Shown one piece after another: positions 52,751 to 62,411 of a stretch of DNA of 64,000 nt. Location of the stretch: positions 1 to 64,000 of the forward strand of contig NZ_CAJQZC010000009.1 in assembly GCF_907164555.1 (NCBI RefSeq), written 5' to 3'. The stretch is from Paraburkholderia saeva. Lineage in GTDB: Bacteria; Pseudomonadota; Gammaproteobacteria; Burkholderiales; Burkholderiaceae. The notes beneath the pieces were generated by a model. That model did no database searches, was not told where the DNA came from, and saw nothing but the letters and a program-made list of their open reading frames with translations. Numbering within the stretch: position 1 is the first letter of the stretch; every line of letters starts with the position of its first letter. The position numbers were made by a program, and so were the translations under genes.

Positions 52751-53112
52751 CTAGTGAACGCTGAGTGATGTCATGAATAGCCACGGATGGCCCATGCTGT
52801 CCTCACCGGGTCCGGCAGACCGACGCAATGCACTGACTGCCGCCAGCGAACCGATGTGCGTGCTCACCTCAGCCTCGCATTCTTCGCTGAATATCTGGAG
52901 CGTGGCCGCGAGCAGGGCGCGATCCCTCTCCCGCCCTTCATTCAGTGTCAATGCGTGTGCCATTTGAGTAACGCGAGCAAGAACCTCAGCCTGACGACGC
53001 GCAAACTCCGCACTCTTTTCAAGCAGGACATGCAGTGCAGATTTTCATGCGCAAGCTGGAGACTGGTTTCGGCGAGTTCAGCGAAGGTGGTGGAGATTTC
53101 TTTCTTGTTCAC
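52751..53112 (-). pseudogene. Helical protein gene broken by a frameshift
   Basis: From the GTG at 53112 the frame reads MNKKEISTTFAELAETSLQ and continues to AHENL, then runs into a wrong frame. In the next frame the protein resumes as ALHVLLEKSAEFARRQAEV and goes on to the stop at 52751 (GHPWLFMTSLSVH). One extra base near 53035-53045 would restore a helical, probably coiled-coil protein of about 120 residues. The GTG overlaps the stop of the DUF898 gene as GTGA. A sequencing error, real decay or programmed frameshifting are all possible. No family recognised. Confidence 0.6.
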
Positions 53113-53321
53113 GGCGTCCTGTTCCTGCCGGTATATTCGAAACGCGTTCCCTGAAATCGCATCGACGACCACACGTAGCGGTGCGTATTCGTGGTCGCCC
53201 AGAAACGATAGATGCCGAGTGTGAGAACAGTTAGTACAAAATTCCTGATGAAGATGCCGTACAACGCGCCTGTACTTCCGTCATAGGTCAACAACGGGTT
53301 CCTGCCCGTAACCAGATTCAT
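53109..53321 (-). CDS. Short DUF898 (YjgN-like) membrane protein, probably truncated
   Basis: A 70-residue protein. It contains only the first hydrophobic unit of DUF898/YjgN: NPLLTYDGSTGALYGIF, VLTLGIYRFWATTNTHRYVW and FEYTGRN, then stops. Full YjgN proteins are some 300-400 residues, with this unit repeated. The ATG at 53321 has GGGGGG six bases upstream and is preferred over one seven codons earlier. It is probably a truncated copy or a domesticated single-unit version. Followed without gap by the frameshifted helical gene. Confidence 0.65.
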   Translation of the reverse strand: MNLVTGRNPLLTYDGSTGALYGIFIRNFVLTVLTLGIYRFWATTNTHRYVWSSMRFQGTRFEYTGRNRTP

Positions 53322-53456
53322 TTTAATCCCCCCGAAGTTCATTGGATTTTTTTGGCAATGCGACCAGGACGCTCACATCACTTGCCTGCGCACAACGTTT
53401 TTGCAGCTCCTGCGATCCCGCCTGTTTCCCTTTCGTGCACCCAGCGCAACCGTCAC

Positions 53457-54245
53457 CTAAGGTATCGAAAACGTCTTCACGAGCGTCAGCTCTCCTGCCT
53501 TGCGCATCGGTACGCGGACCGTTTCGCTCTTTTCGTCTGGCGTGTTCTCATTGGAGATGATCGTGATCTGCGCGACGGTCATGTCGCCCGCATGATCGCC
53601 ACTGCCGTAATAATTCACGTACACGAGCCAGGTGCCGGGCGGCGGCGCCGCGGATGAATAAATCTCGGGCCCGTAACCGGTGGTCACATCGACGTCGAGC
53701 GCGCCGCCGTTCGGCGCGACACGGTCGCCGTAAAACGTGTGCGCGCCATCCGGTGAAACGACGTGCAGATCAAGGTCGGTTCCATCCGTGTCCCACGCCA
53801 GCACGATGCGCAGCCGGGGACGCGTTTTGCCGGTGTACGCGTCGTAGAACTGGACACGCTTGCTGGTTCCGTCGGCGGCGCGCATCTCCACGCTATTGCT
53901 GCCGCCGGCAAACGCATAGGGCCGCGAAAAACTGCCGTCCTCCTCGACGCGTTGCGGTAACGGCGTTCCGTTCACCACCATCGTCGCCACCGAGGTCCCG
54001 TTCTTCGACTGTGTCTTCGGCGCGTTCCTGATGTGGCCGGCGATCATGGCGTTCACCGACTGCCCTTCGGGCGTCGCCACCGACACCGCCGGATAGTGGA
54101 CGTCCTGCGTATAACGCGCGCTGTCGCCGCTGGTGTTGCGCCAGCCATTCGTGGGCGCGATGAAGTCGATGCCGGTTGCGCAGGCGACGTTGGCACACAG
54201 GAGGAAAACGGCCGTGGCGGCCGGATGTGTCGTCGTGTGTTTCAT
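53457..54245 (-). CDS. DUF2135 (YfaP-like) secreted protein
   Basis: A 262-residue exported protein: signal peptide about 1-22 (ending ACA-T). The C-terminal half has the DUF2135 hallmark RIVLAWDTDGTDLDLHVVSPDG and a GTWLVYVNYYG stretch. The DxD/DLDLHV region resembles Ca-binding beta-sandwich domains. Function is unproven; in E. coli yfaP lies next to the periplasmic alpha-2-macroglobulin yfaS. It is the last gene of this operon and a paralogue of the gene 20 bp upstream. Confidence 0.84.
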   Translation of the reverse strand: MKHTTTHPAATAVFLLCANVACATGIDFIAPTNGWRNTSGDSARYTQDVHYPAVSVATPEGQSVNAMIAGHIRNAPKTQSKNGTSVATMVVNGTPLPQRVEEDGSFSRPYAFAGGSNSVEMRAADGTSKRVQFYDAYTGKTRPRLRIVLAWDTDGTDLDLHVVSPDGAHTFYGDRVAPNGGALDVDVTTGYGPEIYSSAAPPPGTWLVYVNYYGSGDHAGDMTVAQITIISNENTPDEKSETVRVPMRKAGELTLVKTFSIP

Positions 54246-54265
54246 GGTCGCGCTCGTATCCCGGG

Positions 54266-55120
54266 TTAGAGTCGTTCGCTCTTGATGAGCATCAGATCGC
54301 CAATCTTGCGCAACGGCACCGTCATTGTTTCGCGCTTCTCGTCCGGCGTGTTCTCGTTGAAGACCAGGGTAAGTTGCGCCGTAATGACTTCGCGCTCGTG
54401 CGCATTCGAGTCGAAGTTGTAACCAGTCGCATCGAAGTTGCCCCAGTAGTTCAGAAAGAACAGCCACGTGCCGTGCCCCGGTGCCGCGGATGAAAATATA
54501 CCCGGACCGGCGCCATCGACGGAATCGACGTCAAAACCGCTGCCATCCTCAAAGGCAGGATTCGCCCAGAATGCGTGCAGCCCTTCGGGCGTAATGACGT
54601 GCAGGTCGACTTGCGCCTTCGGATCGTTCCACGTCACGATCGCGCGCAGCTTCGCCGCCGGCCGGTTGCGATCCGCCTCGAAGAACTGCATGCGCTGACG
54701 ATGCCGCCCGTCGGGCGACACAATCTCAATGCTGTTAGAGCCGGGACCGAATGCCCACGGACGCGCGAACGCACCTTCGTCGTCGGTATAAAGCGGCGTG
54801 GCATTGCCGTTGACAACCAGCGTCGGCGGCTTGCGGTCCGCTTTGTTGATCTGCTTGAGCCGCCCTTCGATCAGCGTGCGAAAACGTTGCGCACCACGAT
54901 CGACGGGCGGCCGGGGATAGGCCGCGACAAAACGCTCGCCTTCGTTTGTCAGTCCGCTATGGCGCCATCCATTGAATGCGCCTGTCATGTCGGCAAGTGC
55001 ATCGTCGCGATTCGCGGCATAGGCGGGTGCGTACGCCGCGCCGGCAACGACCGCGACGATCGCGATAAAAAGGACCGTTTTACGGCACATCCCGCGCCAC
55101 CTGTGTGTGTACTGTTTCAT
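54266..55120 (-). CDS. DUF2135 (YfaP-like) secreted protein, second paralogue
   Basis: A 284-residue exported protein with an N-terminal signal segment (about 8-36). Motifs are RAIVTWNDPKAQVDLHVITPEG and GTWLFFLNYWGNF, matching the neighbouring paralogue, and both end with NENTPDEK-R/S-ET and L-(I/V)-K. The start at 55120 overlaps the DUF2300 stop as ATGA. Two tandem DUF2135 genes in one yfa operon point to duplication. Role unknown; probably an envelope partner of the macroglobulin. Confidence 0.84.
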   Translation of the reverse strand: MKQYTHRWRGMCRKTVLFIAIVAVVAGAAYAPAYAANRDDALADMTGAFNGWRHSGLTNEGERFVAAYPRPPVDRGAQRFRTLIEGRLKQINKADRKPPTLVVNGNATPLYTDDEGAFARPWAFGPGSNSIEIVSPDGRHRQRMQFFEADRNRPAAKLRAIVTWNDPKAQVDLHVITPEGLHAFWANPAFEDGSGFDVDSVDGAGPGIFSSAAPGHGTWLFFLNYWGNFDATGYNFDSNAHEREVITAQLTLVFNENTPDEKRETMTVPLRKIGDLMLIKSERL

Positions 55121-56889
55121 TGACTCATGCCGTCAGAGCGGATCAGGGCCCGCGCGGTGCGTTCGATGAACGCCTCGTCCTGTCCGCGCGGATGATGCTG
55201 AAATGCAAGGTGTACGTACTCGTGCGCGAGCGCGATGCGATCGTCCTCTGTCTTCAACTGGTGGATGTAAAGCCGGTTACGCTGAGCATCAGCGTACGGG
55301 CGGCCCTCACGAACGGCGCACACCGCGGGCAGATCCGGCGTCTCATAACCCGCCTCGGTATCGAGGCGTTGCGCCCATACTTTCGCGTTGCGATCGAGCC
55401 AGGCACCCGCGCCGGCAACCGTCTGGCAATCCTCCGACAGCGGGCTCAGAAACGATGTCAGCGTTGCCTGAGGCCAGGTCTTCGCAAGAATCGCGTCAAA
55501 CGTGAGGCCGCGCTGTGCAGCCGCTTTCGCATCGAGCCAGCTCATCTGTCCGGGCGCAACCCTGTCGTGATGGTACTGAACCGCTACGCCCGTCAGCACG
55601 AGTCCATCGGTCAGATCGGACGCACGCCGCGCCGCTGGCCGCGCGGCGTGCGACAGCACACGCTGCGTGCGGCTGCTGTCGTCGATGCGAAAACACCCGC
55701 GATCGCGCCGCGCCTGTTGCACGAGATACGTACGCGCGGCGACTGCGAGCGCCCGCGCCGCTTCCGGCTCGTCCGCGTCACCTTCCCGCTCGACCACGCG
55801 CGCGACGTAGTCGTTCAGCCCCAAACGCCCGACGATATGCGGCACGCCACCCGCGTCGTTGTCGAGCATCAGTTCGTCGCGGCTCTCGATTCGCAACCAG
55901 TTGCCGTTCGCGAACCCGACGCGATACGCGCCGTCCAGCGGTCCTGGCCGCGCGATCTTCGAGGTCCCCTTCCGGTCAGCCGAAGCGTCGAGTACCTCGC
56001 GAACCGGATACCGTGCGAAAAAATCGACCACCACGCACGCACCGTCATCCGGCACATCGACCTGCGACAGCAATGGCCCCACCGCCGGCGCCGCCGCGGC
56101 CAGCACGCGCGCGCTGCCGCCCGCGCCGCCCAGCCACACCGGCGTTCCATCCGCGAGCCAGCCTGCCGCGCCGCCGATCGATGCGCCGGCGCGCGCGGGA
56201 TCGGGCATCGTCCACGTTTTCGCGCGCAGCATGCTGCCGTACAGCGAGACGGTGCCTTCGCCACGGCCGCTTGTCAGCACCGATACGAGCGTGTTCGCCG
56301 TATCCACGCGGGCACGCGCCTGCATCGACTGCAACGCGGCGAGCAGATCGACGACGCTCACCCGCTGCCCGGGTTTCATCGAATGCAGGTCGCGCAACCA
56401 CGCGGGCGCCTGCGCCGCGCTCCAGTATTGCCGCCAGCCGGCCGGATCGAGATGCAGGCGCGCAGGCGCGAAATACGGACCGCACGATTGCACGAGCGCA
56501 TGTTCGCGGTCGACGCTCCCACCCGTCATGCAGCAATAGACTTCTTCGGGATCGCCCCCGGTACAGGTGTAGTCCGGCGACGCAATGCCCCGGTCGACGA
56601 GGTAGCCATAGACGAACAGTTTCCACACGCTGCCTAGCGGGGTTTCAACCGCCGGCGGCAACGGCTCCGCGGACCGGGCGGACAGCGGCATTGCAGATGC
56701 CTCGTGCGCATCGAACTGCCACCATTCGGCCCGACCATCGTGCAACCACGCAAAGCGCAGCAGACCCGCTGATGGCGATGGCGATGGCGAGGGCACAGCG
56801 GCGAGCGATGCCATCGCACCAGCCGCCAACCCGGCCAGCACGATCAGGGAGATTGCGCGCAGCATCCGCATCATCGCCATTTCGCTCAC
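55117..56889 (-). CDS. DUF2300 (YfaQ-like) secreted protein
   Basis: A 590-residue exported protein. The GTG at 56889 overlaps the macroglobulin stop (GTGA). A signal peptide or anchor covers about 10-31, then a Pro/Ser run. The N-terminal part has ETPLGSVWKLFVYGYLVDRG, which resembles a penicillin-binding-protein or SpoIID-like SxxK segment (SVWK). The C-terminal part ends in a metalloprotease-like HEYVHLAFQHHPRGQDEAFIE. So it may be a cell-wall-acting or proteolytic accessory of the macroglobulin; catalysis is not shown. Confidence 0.84.
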   Translation of the reverse strand: MSEMAMMRMLRAISLIVLAGLAAGAMASLAAVPSPSPSPSAGLLRFAWLHDGRAEWWQFDAHEASAMPLSARSAEPLPPAVETPLGSVWKLFVYGYLVDRGIASPDYTCTGGDPEEVYCCMTGGSVDREHALVQSCGPYFAPARLHLDPAGWRQYWSAAQAPAWLRDLHSMKPGQRVSVVDLLAALQSMQARARVDTANTLVSVLTSGRGEGTVSLYGSMLRAKTWTMPDPARAGASIGGAAGWLADGTPVWLGGAGGSARVLAAAAPAVGPLLSQVDVPDDGACVVVDFFARYPVREVLDASADRKGTSKIARPGPLDGAYRVGFANGNWLRIESRDELMLDNDAGGVPHIVGRLGLNDYVARVVEREGDADEPEAARALAVAARTYLVQQARRDRGCFRIDDSSRTQRVLSHAARPAARRASDLTDGLVLTGVAVQYHHDRVAPGQMSWLDAKAAAQRGLTFDAILAKTWPQATLTSFLSPLSEDCQTVAGAGAWLDRNAKVWAQRLDTEAGYETPDLPAVCAVREGRPYADAQRNRLYIHQLKTEDDRIALAHEYVHLAFQHHPRGQDEAFIERTARALIRSDGMSQ

Positions 56890-59800
56890 TCGATCCGCAG
56901 CGTGACCAGCCTGTCGCTCCTGCCGCCTTCAAAGGCTTTCGCGTCAGGCTGATACATCCGGAAGAAACGGGCCGGCGGCACGACGAACGTGCCCGGCAGC
57001 GCAAAACGCACGAGTTGCCGCAGCGTCACCGGGCGATCGAGTAACGGCACCGGCTGGTGGTACGCCATTTCGCCCATTTCAAAAGTCGCCGCACGCTGGA
57101 ACGGCTGCGGCCCGCTGCCACCCTCGCCCGGACCGGGCAGACCGTCGATGCTCATACCCCAGCTGGTCGGCTCCACGGAGCCGCCCGGCGGCAACGGCAC
57201 GTCGAGCAGACCATAATGGAATGCACCATCTTTCTTCGGCGTGAGCCGGACTTCGTCGACGTAGAGCGCGTTGCTGTCGATGGAATCGCCCGGCCTGACA
57301 GCTTTCGCCGAGAACGTGGAGCGGCCCGGCTCCTCCGGTTTGTCCTTGTGGCCGGCTGCGGCGACGGAGACGAGCCGGTACAGCGTGCGTTCGATCGTGA
57401 TGGGCAGGCGGCTGGAATCGGCCACATGACTTCGGAAAGAAACCAGCGCGGTGACGTCGGGCCTGACCGCACTGACATCGAGTGCGGCGGGCGACGCGGC
57501 GCCGGTCCAGTTCCACACCGCAGCGCCGGTCGGCGTAACGGACTTCGTCCAGCCCTGACCCTGCACCGACGGCAACGACGCGTCGACGACGTCGCCGTCC
57601 AGCGATCTGCGCAGCCACAGCAACGTCAACGCGCGATCGAGCGTCGGATAGCCGGCGCTGCTTTTTTCAAGCAGAACCTGCAGGTCGCCCGGAGCGGCAG
57701 CACCCGCTCCACCCGTCATGACGAGCAGGCTTTGCACGACCGGCGCCGGGTCGGCGGCAAGCGAATCGTGTGCGGCGCCGGCCAGCGCGTCGAATCCATC
57801 GGGCATGGTGGCGTTCGCGCTGCGCGCCATCGACGCGGTCAGCAGAACTGCGATCGCTCTGCCGCGGGCCGTATCCGCCTGCGCGAAGACGACACTGTCG
57901 GACGCACCGAACGTATCGGCGTGGGTATCGACCGGCTTCGCGCCCTCGAGTGCCAGTTGAGCGGCCACGCCAGAGAGCGGTGTGGCGATGGGCAGCCCCA
58001 TCTGCTGCATGAACCAGAGCGCGAGCGCGCGGTGCAGCAGCGGCTCCTTGCTGGCCGCATCGCGGTAGACGTCCATCGCGTGCTGCCAGTTGCCGGCGGG
58101 CAGCGAAATGCCGAGGCTGCGACTGGCCAGCCAGTCGGCGTAATACGCGTACGCGGTAATCAGTGCACTGCCGCGCGCGGTGTCGCCCCACCAGCCAAAC
58201 GTACCGCCGACGCCCGCGAGCATCGCCAGACGCTGGCGCTGGTTGCGCAGCAGCGCATCGATGCCTTGCGTCGAACGGGTCGCGTCGCCACGACTGAGCG
58301 CGTCGCGCGCCAGCGTCAGCGGAATCAGCCGGCTCGACGTCTGTTCGGCGCAGCCGTACGGATACGCGATCAGATCGTCGGCGATGCGCCCGAACTGGCT
58401 CGCTGCGCTGCCCATCAGACGCACGCTGATGTCCTGCGCATCGGGCGCCAGCGTGAGCGGTTTTTGCGCGGCGTCCAGCGAAACTGCCGTCTCGTGGAGA
58501 TCGAGCCAGCCGGCCGCATCGAGCGCGAGTGTCGTCTGCAGGCGATCAACATCCTTGCCCGCCTGTCGCAGGCTCGCGTTCACCACGCCGGGCTTCAACG
58601 CGCCGCCCGGTAGCTTCAGATAGTTCGCGCCCGGCTTCAGGGTCACCTTCTGGTTGACCGACAGACCGCCGCCTTCGACGATCCACCCTGCGTCCACATC
58701 GGCCGTTGTCTGGTTGAACGCGAGCATGTCGATGACGGGCTGGTCGTTCGCGCGGAAATGCGCCGGCCCGCTCCATTTCAGATACAGCGCCTTGTCCGAA
58801 CGAACGTATGCAGTGCGCTGGCCGACCATGCCGTCGCCGTTGACCGCGCGGACGGTAATCCGCCAGCGCGCGAGCGCGTCCGGCATCCGGAACGTCATGC
58901 GGGCGTGGCCGTCCGCGTCCGCGTGCAGGCTGCCCTCCCACGCCGCGGTGTCCATGTCGTCGCGGCGTGGCCGCTCCAGAACCTTCACGCCGCGTTCGTT
59001 GTACTGGCCGCGCTGCGGACCGCCTGGCGCGCCGCGCAACGCGGACATCGCCAGATCGTACGTGATGAACGACAGGCTCGACGACGTCCGTACGTTGTTG
59101 CGGCGCGGGTGATAGAAGAAGTCGACGATGTCCGGCGCGATCTCCGGCTGCAGCACATAGACCATTTCATCGACGACACTCACGGTCAGGTTCGACGTCA
59201 CCGGTTTGCCGTTCAGCGCGCTCGTGAGATCGAGCGTGACGAGCTCGCCGGGTCCGTACACCGGCTTGTCGCTTTTCACGCCGATATCGATCGACGGTCT
59301 CGCCACCACGACGCCCGCGTTCTGGAACACGTATTCGCCGGCGTGAACGTAGAGTACTGAGAACGTCATGTTCGGCGCGAAGTCTTCGCCGACCTTGATG
59401 CGCGCCTTCCATTGCGCAGGCGCGACACGTTGCAGGGTGACCCAGTCAGCGCCCGAAGACAGCAGCGCGCGGCGCTCGACGTTGTCGCGTTCGAGCGTCA
59501 GTAACGCATCGTCGACCGCCATCGGGAATGTGATCAATGCCTCGGCCGTGTCGCCCACGCGATAGCGCTCGCGGTCGAACACAATCTCGACGCTGCCAGG
59601 CACGGCCTTCACGCCGTCGCCCGCGACCCAGTGGCTGGTCGCGGCGAGCAGATTGCCGGTGTCGTCCCTGACGGACAGCATGTAGGAACCCGGCGCGTCG
59701 AACCGGACGGGAAACGCAAGCGTGCCGCCCGCCTTCGCGCCCGTGAGCGTGCCGCCAGCACGCGTCTGCGATTCGAGGCGCACCCATTCCCACGTGGCTG

Positions 59801-61685
59801 GCGCGCGGGCACCGGATACCGCTGAGGCAAGCGCCTGCAGGTTGAAGCTGACCGCTTCCTTCGGCTGCGAGAACGACTTCGGCGAAGACAATTTATACGG
59901 CGTCGCGCCGCGCGCGACCAGCACTTCGCGTGTCACCCGCACGCGGTACGCAGCGCCGTCCTGCGCGAACACCGTCAGCGCATAGCGACTCGGCTCCTTC
60001 GCGGCGGGCAGCGTCAGCGTTGCGTTGCCATTGCTGTCGGTCGTGAGCTCCTGCTGCTCCAGCTTGACTGGAAAGAGCCCCGCATAACGCAGCTCGCCGT
60101 CGACGATCGTCACACGCTGCGCACGCAACGTGACCGACACCCTGGCGTCGCGCACCGGCTTGCCGTCCGGATAGCGCAACGAAATGCTTCCTTTCGGCGC
60201 ATCGCCGGTTGCGTAATCAGCCTTGTCCATCGTCAGGTTGACGTCGAAATGCGGCTTCACGTATTCGGCGACGCGAAACGCGCTGCCATACACATCGCCG
60301 TTATAGGTGAACCGGAGCGTATAGCCGCCGCCCGTCGCCTCCGATGGAATATTGAAATCAGCCTGTGCGCCGGTATCCGACGAGAAGTGCACCTTGCTCG
60401 TTGCGATCGGCGCGCCGTTCGGATCGAGCACGTCGAGGTTGATATCCGCGTCGGCGGCGGGCGTCGAGGTGGTCGCGCTCTGGAACGTCCGGCCGATGAA
60501 TTTCACGTGTACCAGGTCGCCCGGCCGGTACAGCGGACGGTCGGTGACCGCGTAAATCTTCGTGTTGTAGATTTCGCTGTCGTAGTAAAAATTCTCCGAC
60601 ACGAACACGCCGCCCGCCGGATCGGTCCCGAGCACGTAGCTTCGCTCCGGGCTCACGTGCTGCAACATCAGCGTGCCGTCGCTGCCCGTCGTTCCGCTTT
60701 GCAGGACGCCCACCCCGTCGGTCCAGCTCACGGCCGTGCCCGGCACGGGTTTGCCGTTGTCGCGCCGCGCCGTCCACACGAGAAGACTGCCGGACGCGGC
60801 CTTCACCACCGCGACGGTATCGGACACGAACAGCACCGTATGCGCGCGATAGTTGCCGATGATCGCCTCGACGAGATACAGGCCCGGCGGCAGCTTGCCG
60901 ACCGGAATCATCACATTGCCAGCCGATGCCTCGATAAAGTTACTGCTGCTGCCCGCGAGGTCGACGCCCTTCGGCGGCTCGATATTCTTTGCGTCCCAGA
61001 CCGGATAGCGGAAACGCGCGACCACGTCGTATCCCTTCAGCGGCGCAAACCGCGACGTCGGCTCGAAGTGCGTCGGCTTTCCCGCCTGGTCGCCGAGCCT
61101 GAACCGGGGTTGGGCCACGGTCACCTTGCTGCGCGTGGCGAACGACAGCACACGCTGCCATGCGCGCCGCGCCTCGGTGTACCAGCGATCCCACAGATAC
61201 GCGAGCGTGTTGGCGAGCCCTTCGCCCTGGTAGTTCGGCGCGATATTCAGACGATGGAGATTCTTCTGCGCCTTCAGGAATTCGAGCGGCCGCGGCACGC
61301 GATAGACCACGACGTCCGCGCCGCCGTACGCTTCGAGCTCCGACTTGAACTCGCGACCCGGCGCTTCGAGGCGCACCTGCGCGACCTGATCCGCGCTGAA
61401 GCTCTTGTCCGACAGCAGAAAGAACGGCTGGCCGTTCACCACCTGGGTGTCGTATCCGCTCGGCGTGGCAGACGCGAGCGTCGGGTTGTCGGGTGAATTC
61501 TGCCCGTCGTCGCCGGCACTGGCAGCAGCCGGGTCTTGCGCGGCTTCAGCGGCCATCGCGGGCGACGCGGCCAGCGACACACACAGCGCCAGCATCGATA
61601 CCAACGCCAGCACCACCGCGCCTGCGCGACGTCGCGCGCCGGCTGCCTGTTCACCGGAAGCAACGTTCAGGAATAGACGGATCAC
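56886..61685 (-). CDS. Bacterial alpha-2-macroglobulin (YfaS type) with intact thioester motif
   Basis: A giant 1599-residue periplasmic protease-trap protein. Signal peptide about 1-46 ending AMA-AEA, with no lipobox, so soluble rather than lipid-anchored. Many MG-like beta domains (for example YAVTDRPLYRPGDLVHVKFIG) precede the thioester domain with YGCAEQTSSR (Cys1112-Gln1115), which can covalently catch proteases. A putative bait region lies near HPRRNNVRTSSSLSF. The GTG at 61685 overlaps the DUF1175 stop; a longer open frame upstream is rejected because it lies within that gene. Confidence 0.93.
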   Translation of the reverse strand: MIRLFLNVASGEQAAGARRRAGAVVLALVSMLALCVSLAASPAMAAEAAQDPAAASAGDDGQNSPDNPTLASATPSGYDTQVVNGQPFFLLSDKSFSADQVAQVRLEAPGREFKSELEAYGGADVVVYRVPRPLEFLKAQKNLHRLNIAPNYQGEGLANTLAYLWDRWYTEARRAWQRVLSFATRSKVTVAQPRFRLGDQAGKPTHFEPTSRFAPLKGYDVVARFRYPVWDAKNIEPPKGVDLAGSSSNFIEASAGNVMIPVGKLPPGLYLVEAIIGNYRAHTVLFVSDTVAVVKAASGSLLVWTARRDNGKPVPGTAVSWTDGVGVLQSGTTGSDGTLMLQHVSPERSYVLGTDPAGGVFVSENFYYDSEIYNTKIYAVTDRPLYRPGDLVHVKFIGRTFQSATTSTPAADADINLDVLDPNGAPIATSKVHFSSDTGAQADFNIPSEATGGGYTLRFTYNGDVYGSAFRVAEYVKPHFDVNLTMDKADYATGDAPKGSISLRYPDGKPVRDARVSVTLRAQRVTIVDGELRYAGLFPVKLEQQELTTDSNGNATLTLPAAKEPSRYALTVFAQDGAAYRVRVTREVLVARGATPYKLSSPKSFSQPKEAVSFNLQALASAVSGARAPATWEWVRLESQTRAGGTLTGAKAGGTLAFPVRFDAPGSYMLSVRDDTGNLLAATSHWVAGDGVKAVPGSVEIVFDRERYRVGDTAEALITFPMAVDDALLTLERDNVERRALLSSGADWVTLQRVAPAQWKARIKVGEDFAPNMTFSVLYVHAGEYVFQNAGVVVARPSIDIGVKSDKPVYGPGELVTLDLTSALNGKPVTSNLTVSVVDEMVYVLQPEIAPDIVDFFYHPRRNNVRTSSSLSFITYDLAMSALRGAPGGPQRGQYNERGVKVLERPRRDDMDTAAWEGSLHADADGHARMTFRMPDALARWRITVRAVNGDGMVGQRTAYVRSDKALYLKWSGPAHFRANDQPVIDMLAFNQTTADVDAGWIVEGGGLSVNQKVTLKPGANYLKLPGGALKPGVVNASLRQAGKDVDRLQTTLALDAAGWLDLHETAVSLDAAQKPLTLAPDAQDISVRLMGSAASQFGRIADDLIAYPYGCAEQTSSRLIPLTLARDALSRGDATRSTQGIDALLRNQRQRLAMLAGVGGTFGWWGDTARGSALITAYAYYADWLASRSLGISLPAGNWQHAMDVYRDAASKEPLLHRALALWFMQQMGLPIATPLSGVAAQLALEGAKPVDTHADTFGASDSVVFAQADTARGRAIAVLLTASMARSANATMPDGFDALAGAAHDSLAADPAPVVQSLLVMTGGAGAAAPGDLQVLLEKSSAGYPTLDRALTLLWLRRSLDGDVVDASLPSVQGQGWTKSVTPTGAAVWNWTGAASPAALDVSAVRPDVTALVSFRSHVADSSRLPITIERTLYRLVSVAAAGHKDKPEEPGRSTFSAKAVRPGDSIDSNALYVDEVRLTPKKDGAFHYGLLDVPLPPGGSVEPTSWGMSIDGLPGPGEGGSGPQPFQRAATFEMGEMAYHQPVPLLDRPVTLRQLVRFALPGTFVVPPARFFRMYQPDAKAFEGGRSDRLVTLRIE

Positions 61686-62410
61686 GGCGTGAGAAACGCA
61701 ATGCGAAAAACACCGACGAAATTCGGATTGCCGTCGAACGGCTGCCAGCGGGAGTCTTTCCATTGCATGAGGTCGGAAACGGCGACGGCCCGCAGACCGG
61801 TATCGGTCGGCGTGACGGAGCCTGTGTGATAAGCGATATAGCGGTCGAGCCAGATCATCAGGTGCTGGTCGTCGCCCTGGTCGAAGAAGAGCAGATCGCC
61901 GGGCAGCGCCTGATTCACGTCCTTCGCGACAAAACGGCTGTTGCGTTGGACCAGCGCAATCGCGGAGGCATACGGACCCACGCTGCCATCGATGTGCGCC
62001 CAGCGATTCGCGAGCGAACGCTGCGACGGCGTGAGCTGGAGTTCCGGCGGCACACGGCTCACGTCGGCGATACCGCTCATGCCGTTGGCGCGCAACCACT
62101 TCGCGTCGTGCGGCTTGAGCGCTTCGCCGGCCGCGAAGCGCACAAGCCCTGCGCAGTCGCGTTGCGTCCAGCGCGGCGTCGGGCCAATGCGCATCTGCTG
62201 ATCGACGATGCGGACAAACCACGCTCGAAACGCGGCCGACTGCTCAGGCGAGAGCGCATCGGGATCGGGCATCACGGTCGTGCCCGACAACGCGTACGCG
62301 CTCGATGCAGCAAGCGGCACGACCAGCGGTGCAACCAGCGCCGCAGCCATGCGCGCCAGCCACGCGCGACGATGCGCACTGGCGACGCCCGTGATGTCGC
62401 TGGGGTGCAT
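61682..62410 (-). CDS. DUF1175 (YfaT-like) exported protein
   Basis: A 242-residue protein with an N-terminal signal (TAT-like RR near residue 14, hydrophobic to about 41). The core has RDCAGLVRFA and DDQHLMIWLDRYIAYHTGS, a Cys then His order reminiscent of NlpC/P60-type papain folds; in E. coli yfaT lies next to yfaS. The ATG at 62410 is one base after the DUF2138 stop (TGATATG). Probably a periplasmic partner of the macroglobulin; enzymatic role is inference. Confidence 0.84.
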   Translation of the reverse strand: MHPSDITGVASAHRRAWLARMAAALVAPLVVPLAASSAYALSGTTVMPDPDALSPEQSAAFRAWFVRIVDQQMRIGPTPRWTQRDCAGLVRFAAGEALKPHDAKWLRANGMSGIADVSRVPPELQLTPSQRSLANRWAHIDGSVGPYASAIALVQRNSRFVAKDVNQALPGDLLFFDQGDDQHLMIWLDRYIAYHTGSVTPTDTGLRAVAVSDLMQWKDSRWQPFDGNPNFVGVFRIAFLTP

Positions 62411-62411
62411 A

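Noticed and set aside
61686..62222. N-terminal extension of the macroglobulin to about 1778 residues
   Set aside because: The extra part lies in another frame of the DUF1175 gene and has no signal peptide; the GTG at 61685 gives a proper signal sequence and a GTGA overlap.
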